From Morinoia aosen (lineage: Eukaryota; Arthropoda; Malacostraca; Amphipoda; Talitridae): 64,000 bases of DNA. The notes under the pieces were generated by a model. The model saw only the letters and a program-made list of their open reading frames with translations. It had not been told where the DNA came from and ran no database searches. Within the stretch, counting starts at the first letter, position 1, and each line of letters opens with the position of its first letter. This document shows, one piece after another, positions 35,901-41,900 of the stretch. A program made the translations under genes and the position numbers. The stretch spans positions 48,647,842 through 48,711,841 of the forward strand of contig CM059569.1 of NCBI GenBank assembly GCA_030386875.1, read 5' to 3'.

Positions 35901-38900
35901 CCTTGTGAACTTTTTCTTTTAAATTTTATGAATAAGCATTAACAACTAGCCAAAATTTTTAAATAGGTAGTTGTACTTATCACTAAATAACAATAACATT
36001 TTATTGGATTTCATCTCTAGTGGATGCAGTTGCCCGTAAGATATACATATAGCATAGTTGGCATAATTGTTCTTTTTGTGCACTTGTTCCCCTCAGGGGG
36101 ATACAACTATTGTTTCTATGGGAATTAGCGCTCCTAGGGGGAAAATGTGAGGGCCCGAGCTGAGAGTTAGGTAGGCCTTCTTTTTGTTGAAACAAAATGC
36201 TTTTGTTATGTCAGGACCACCATTTTTCGGTTCACTGCTGTCCTGTTCTTCAGCTCCTACTACTTTCTTCTTAAACTTTGCTCTTGTTTCATAATCTTCT
36301 TTCATAACTTACTGTTTCTATGTCCTTTCTGCGTAGATTCCGCGTTTCCTTAACTCCAAACTAAACGATGCCTTCCTCCTTTCTCTCTTTGGATCGCATT
36401 TATTGCTGGGTAGGGAGGCTAAAACTAATGACTAATCTAATCTTTTTGCACTTGATGCTGAAAAATTAAAATATTTTATTCACAAACGTAAGCACAGAAA
36501 TAAAATTATTCTCAATTAGCTTTTAGAGTCCAGGGGCAATTTCAGATGAGCAAGTCGTGAATCAAACTCATTACATTTCAATTCCTCCTAATGAATAATG
36601 TTTAATTCAAAGTCATATATTTGACTGGTAAGGTCTTGATTATCATAAACTTGATGTAGCCTTCCAATTCTTATTCCAAGAAAAATATACTCACACTCCA
36701 AGTTGTTGCGGCAGGATAGAAACATTACAATGACGTCAAAGGAACTTCTCCGCAGTTCATTTAAATCCAGAAAGTGTTTTATTGGACCTGAGCTTGATTG
36801 TGAGCAGTATTATCTTCCTGTGAAAAGACGAGTTTATTCTGTCCACTTCGATTTGAGGAAACAACGATTTACTGAAACTAAAATTTTTTTTTTCGAAAAA
36901 AATTACCTCCTTGTTAAGCTGAAAGTTTTTTTTCCAGTGTCGTTAATTTATGTCCAGATACAGAAAGAATTATGCTATAAAATTAACGTTTAATACAATG
37001 TGTCATCTTTTGAACGAGAGTTTAGTTCCTTTGAAGTTCCTTTTCGCAGTCATGGCGATTCAGTTACCTCCAGGATGTCGTCATAGTATGGAGATGCTCC
37101 ATGTAATCAAAGTTCATTCTTCTACTAAATGTATATAGGAGAGCTACATGAAATTTGCATTTACGTTTTGGTTCCGTAGTATAACATGTTCATAACCTAT
37201 TTGTTATTATTGATCGCAATTAGGATGCCGATTTAGATTTTGAGGTACGATAGAAATAGTTTACAAACTCGTATTTCCGAAGTGCCATAGTGATTGGTCA
37301 TAATGGAATTCCCTGATATTCTACCCTGCTGTAAAGGGATCTGACACTCCCCTGGTGTCTACTAGTTTCCAGTCAGTTTATTTTTTCCATATGATGAACT
37401 GTTTTCATCATAGTTGAAAGATGTTAAGACAAGGTCTTCGCCAAACTTTTGTTGGAGCCCATTTAGGACAGGGTACCTTAGGAATTTAGGTAACTTTTTT
37501 GCCGTAAAGCTTCGGTTGCTCCATTTAGTATTAAGCATTTCAAGTATTAAGAAACTTGGAGCTTTTTTAGAACCTTTGGTATTGCGTACATTATTGACTC
37601 AAATTACTCATTATAGGCCAATTACTTACCTCTAGACATTTGGACAACAATCATTGTGTAAAAAAAGGTAGTAATTTTTTGCCGTTGAAGGTAGTAAAAA
37701 GTAGTAAAATTTGGAAATGAAATATCAGTAGTCACCATGTAATTTGATGAAGATTGAAAACTTCGTGAATAAAATAGCGCCTTGGCTTAAAAAGAACTCC
37801 TTTAGGTTGTAATTAAGAACTTATTTATTTATGGGAGTGATGGGTCTTTTGAAAAATAAGAACGTCAAAGAAATAAATATTAGGTTAGTGCAGGTTTAGT
37901 CTAGCACCCATGGGACTCGAAATTTTGTGGCAGACATCTTTTAAACGTCGGGATACAGAAGAGGACATAACTAATACTGTGGAAGATCGTATCCAACGCA
38001 TGATCCGTGAGGATTACGTTGAACCACATAGAATGAGCTACAGCTGGAACAGAAGATTGTAGCCTCTGCAAATTACGATATAGGGCAAAAAAATTGAACA
38101 TATTTGTGATGAACTATCTGAGAAAAATGGCCAGAATTTAAATATGGTAGTTTGAATTAAACATAAAAAATTGAACAGTAAGTTGATGGAGTTGAATGGT
38201 GGTCGTATTTTAAGTTGTCAGTGGTGAGGTATTGCAAATTAATGATGAAATCAATTCGATGTGGGGGGCGTAAACAGAAAAGAATTTGGAATGTGAGGGG
38301 TATGAGATCGATAGAAGTGATGAGCCGTACGTGATTTACCTTTGGGCTGTATGCTGCAGTAGACTTATTTCTTCTATGTGCATACCTTTAACCTATCTTT
38401 TCAAGTGTATTGGTTGCCTAAAGTTTCTTTCGAGATCAAACTTTTAGTTGCATAATTCTATTTTGACTCCCTTTCTTTCTAAGTAGGTGAGCAGGCAATT
38501 TCCTCTATTGTATACGTTGATATCTGCGTTTCCCTAACCATTTGTTGCGTGAAACCTTCCTTTTGCGAGCACTTGCTTCACTGAACAATTTACATGACAC
38601 TTAAACTTTGTATTCTTTTTCATAGTTAACTGATAAAACGCGCGTGGGCACTTGCCTTCTTGAGAATTGTTTTTAAGATGCCAGACCTCGTGTTCTCGTA
38701 ATCTTCTTTCATTGTTAACTGATGAAACGCGCCTTGTATGGGCTCTTGCGAATTACTTATAAGACGCCAGAGCACGTGTCCTTTCCGCTAATACAATATG
38801 TGTGCCGCCGCCCTAGGGCCTGACGTTCCTGCCGAAACACACCTGCGACGTGCGGGCCGTGGAGTTCGCCCGAGCCCTACGCCTCACGCAGAGCACCCTT

Positions 38901-41900
38901 GAGCCCCTCTCCTTCACCGTGCCTAGAGTCAAGGTGCGTCCTGTATGATGCTTTCCCGGTACGTCTTTTGTGCTGCTTTAGGCTCTCATGTGGAGCCTAA
39001 ACTACGGCGTATGAGTGCGGTCAACTTTGATATTTCAGGGAGGAGATGTGCTCGATTGGGCTTTGTAATTTTCTCAAAACCCACCATGATGAGGTTGATG
39101 TGTGATAAGTTCACGCTCTGTGTAAGAGGGAAAGCGAAAAGTATGATGTAATATTCATAACTGTGGCTGGAAGCAAGCATTTTGCCATGTGAGATTGGTT
39201 AGTGTGATCTTCAAAGTGACTTATGGGATTCCCATTCATCTCGTATACTCATGATGTATTGTATGCGATAGATTGTTCTCAATCAAGTTTTATAAATTAA
39301 ACCTTTATGTCTCGAATTTAGGATTTTTAATTAGGATTTTAGGATTTTCATTCTAGGATTTTTAATTATTCACTTGCTTGCCATATTTGTTTTATTAAGT
39401 ATCTGCGGTGAAGTTCTCTTCTAGACAGCCTCAACCATCAACGTGCCTTATAAACACGAAGTGAGTAACTGCATTAAGCTTTCATCTTCAAGTTCATGAA
39501 TGTTGTTGATGCAGCTGTGTGAGGTGATGTGCCACTGACAAGCAACTATCTGAACTGATACAGTACTCGTTATTGCCTCCTGGCTTCAGCGGCTAAGAGG
39601 TGTAAAGTACGAGTATCATTCACTCTCTAGTGTAGCAGCCTCTAGCATATGTACTCATGTATTCATCTGTACAAAAAGTGTAATGATGACTGCTAAAGTT
39701 AATTCGTGTTAAATACCTTCAATTGATAATTGCTGGAGTTTCCATTGTTAATGTTGAACTGAAGCTCATCATTCGTGAACACAGAGAAGAACTCTCTTTT
39801 ATTCAAAAAGTTTAACTTCATCTCTAAATTTTTTCTAATTTCAGGAGCTTGCATGATTGTTCATTCTTACAATCTTCCATAGACTTGACTGTAGCAGTGT
39901 AAGTTGATATTAGGGTCGAGATGGTCTCTTGATTGTGTGTTCATTTTGCAGACAAGCCTGTTCCAAGACGACCTGTTCCCTCCGACAACAGTGACGTGGA
40001 AACCGCGCCTCTCTGCCGCCGAGTGGTTCTCTGGCGTGAACAGACAGCCGCTGCTGGTTTCCCTCCAGCCTGCCGACATGGCCACCTGTTAGTAGGCAGG
40101 CTGCTTGTGGAGTGGCACTTCCTTCCAACTTCAGTGCGGGACTTCCTTCCAACTTCTGTGCTGAACTTGCTTTCAATTTCTGTGTGGAACTTGCTTTCAA
40201 TTTCTGTGCGGGAATTGCTTTCAACTTCTGTGCGAGACTTTTCAACCTCTGCGTGGACCTTCCTGTCAACTTCTGTGTGCGCCATCGCGTATTTCACAGT
40301 TGACAGTCTTGACTTTGGTTGTATTCTTTGCTGACTTGACGAGGCTTGATTATTAAAGCATTTTTAAATGCATGCGCGTGCTGTTCTGTGAAGTTAACGC
40401 CGATGAAGTGCCTATGTGCCTATTTGGGCCTGCTCTTGTTCACAGTTAGTTGTTGTTAGTTTTATTCTTATTCTTCTTAGGATTTTATTCGATATTCCTC
40501 ATTGCATTGCTTCCTAATAGCTGCAATCTTGGTCTCGATTTGGGCGAGTTTATTTGACCAGCCTACATTTTGGTACGATCTTTTTCCCTAGAAGCTTGCT
40601 TCTTCTGTTACTTCCTTTAATTTAATACTTAGTTGTCTGTGTATTTTTAATAGAGCCTTCTCATTGTAGTGTATGATTTTGTGTCAAACTTGCCAAAATG
40701 ATCGCTCAAATATTGAGCGATATTGTTCAGATGAAACTAAATGTGAACATGAGCAAACCCAAAACAATTCAGGGCTTTGGACGAAAATAAAGTAATCATC
40801 AAAATTGAGTAACTGCCTTACATTGAAAAAGTTAAACATTGCTCAGCATAGAAGGAAAAATGTGTAAAAAAAACTTAACTGAAAATTGACAAGGGAATGA
40901 AAAAATGGAAGAATATGTGTGCAGTTAGAAGTTTGGAATCTATGCCTAACATTATACATATCTCATTAGAAGATATTTGCACTATATGTTGCTAGATGCT
41001 ACAATGTGAGCTGTAGGTTGAGGTAAAAATGACCATAAGAACAAGCGTGGTGGCTAGTCTTCGTGTTGCTATTTAAAGTCCGTGTCCTTAAGACTCCAAT
41101 CACGTACAAGTAAAGGCGTACAATGAAAATAGTAACTATAACAACCACTTGAGAATGCATTAATTGGATTTCGTGTTGCAATGAATAACTATAAGTCATT
41201 TGTGAACGCCTTAACTGGGTTTCGTGTTGCAGTGAAAAACTATTTTTGAGCGCATTAAATGCATCAATTGGGTTTGGTGTTGCAGTGAGCAGCAGCCGCG
41301 AGTCTCCCCCCAGCGAGAGCACACCCGTGCCTCCGCGTGGCGTGTCCCTGGACAGCAGCAGCATCGCCGCCCCAGAGAGCGTGGCGCGCTTCACCTCCGC
41401 CATACCCGAGCATGTCCGCCAGACGCAGAGCAAGGTCGGTCGCCCTAGTGCACCCATTCTCAGCCGGTCCTCCGTCATTGACCCCCTCGGATTTATGTAT
41501 TAAGGACATACGGCCGAAATTTACCTCAACCAGGGGTAAATAACCCTTGGTTGAGGGCCTCTGCTCTAGTGAAGGGCAAGCTTAGTCAGCTTTTGAGTAT
41601 CACTGGGGTACTAGCAACGTCAAAATTGACGGCACTGTTGTGAAGTTACTGCTGCATTTCAAACTTGAATATTTTCAAATGAACGGAGGAACCGTATCTA
41701 AGGTCACTTACCCTCGTGTCTCCTCGTACGTGTTACAGACAAGTGCTGCTGAACTAATTTTGCCTGTATATTTTCTTGCCTATATTTATACAATATAAAG
41801 ACCCATATTTTATATTATAGGTTGGGCTCTTGACTAGATTAGAATTTCATTTGCCGCCCGTTGACTAGATTAGAATTTTATTTGCCGCCCACACATCCAT

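Noticed and set aside
36093..36305. 70-codon minus-strand frame in repeat R copy 3
   Set aside because: Not kept open in the other near full-length copies.
39910..40334. 118-133-codon frames on both strands
   Set aside because: They arise from exon 21 plus the 24-bp repeat; only the exon 21 frame fits the coronin.
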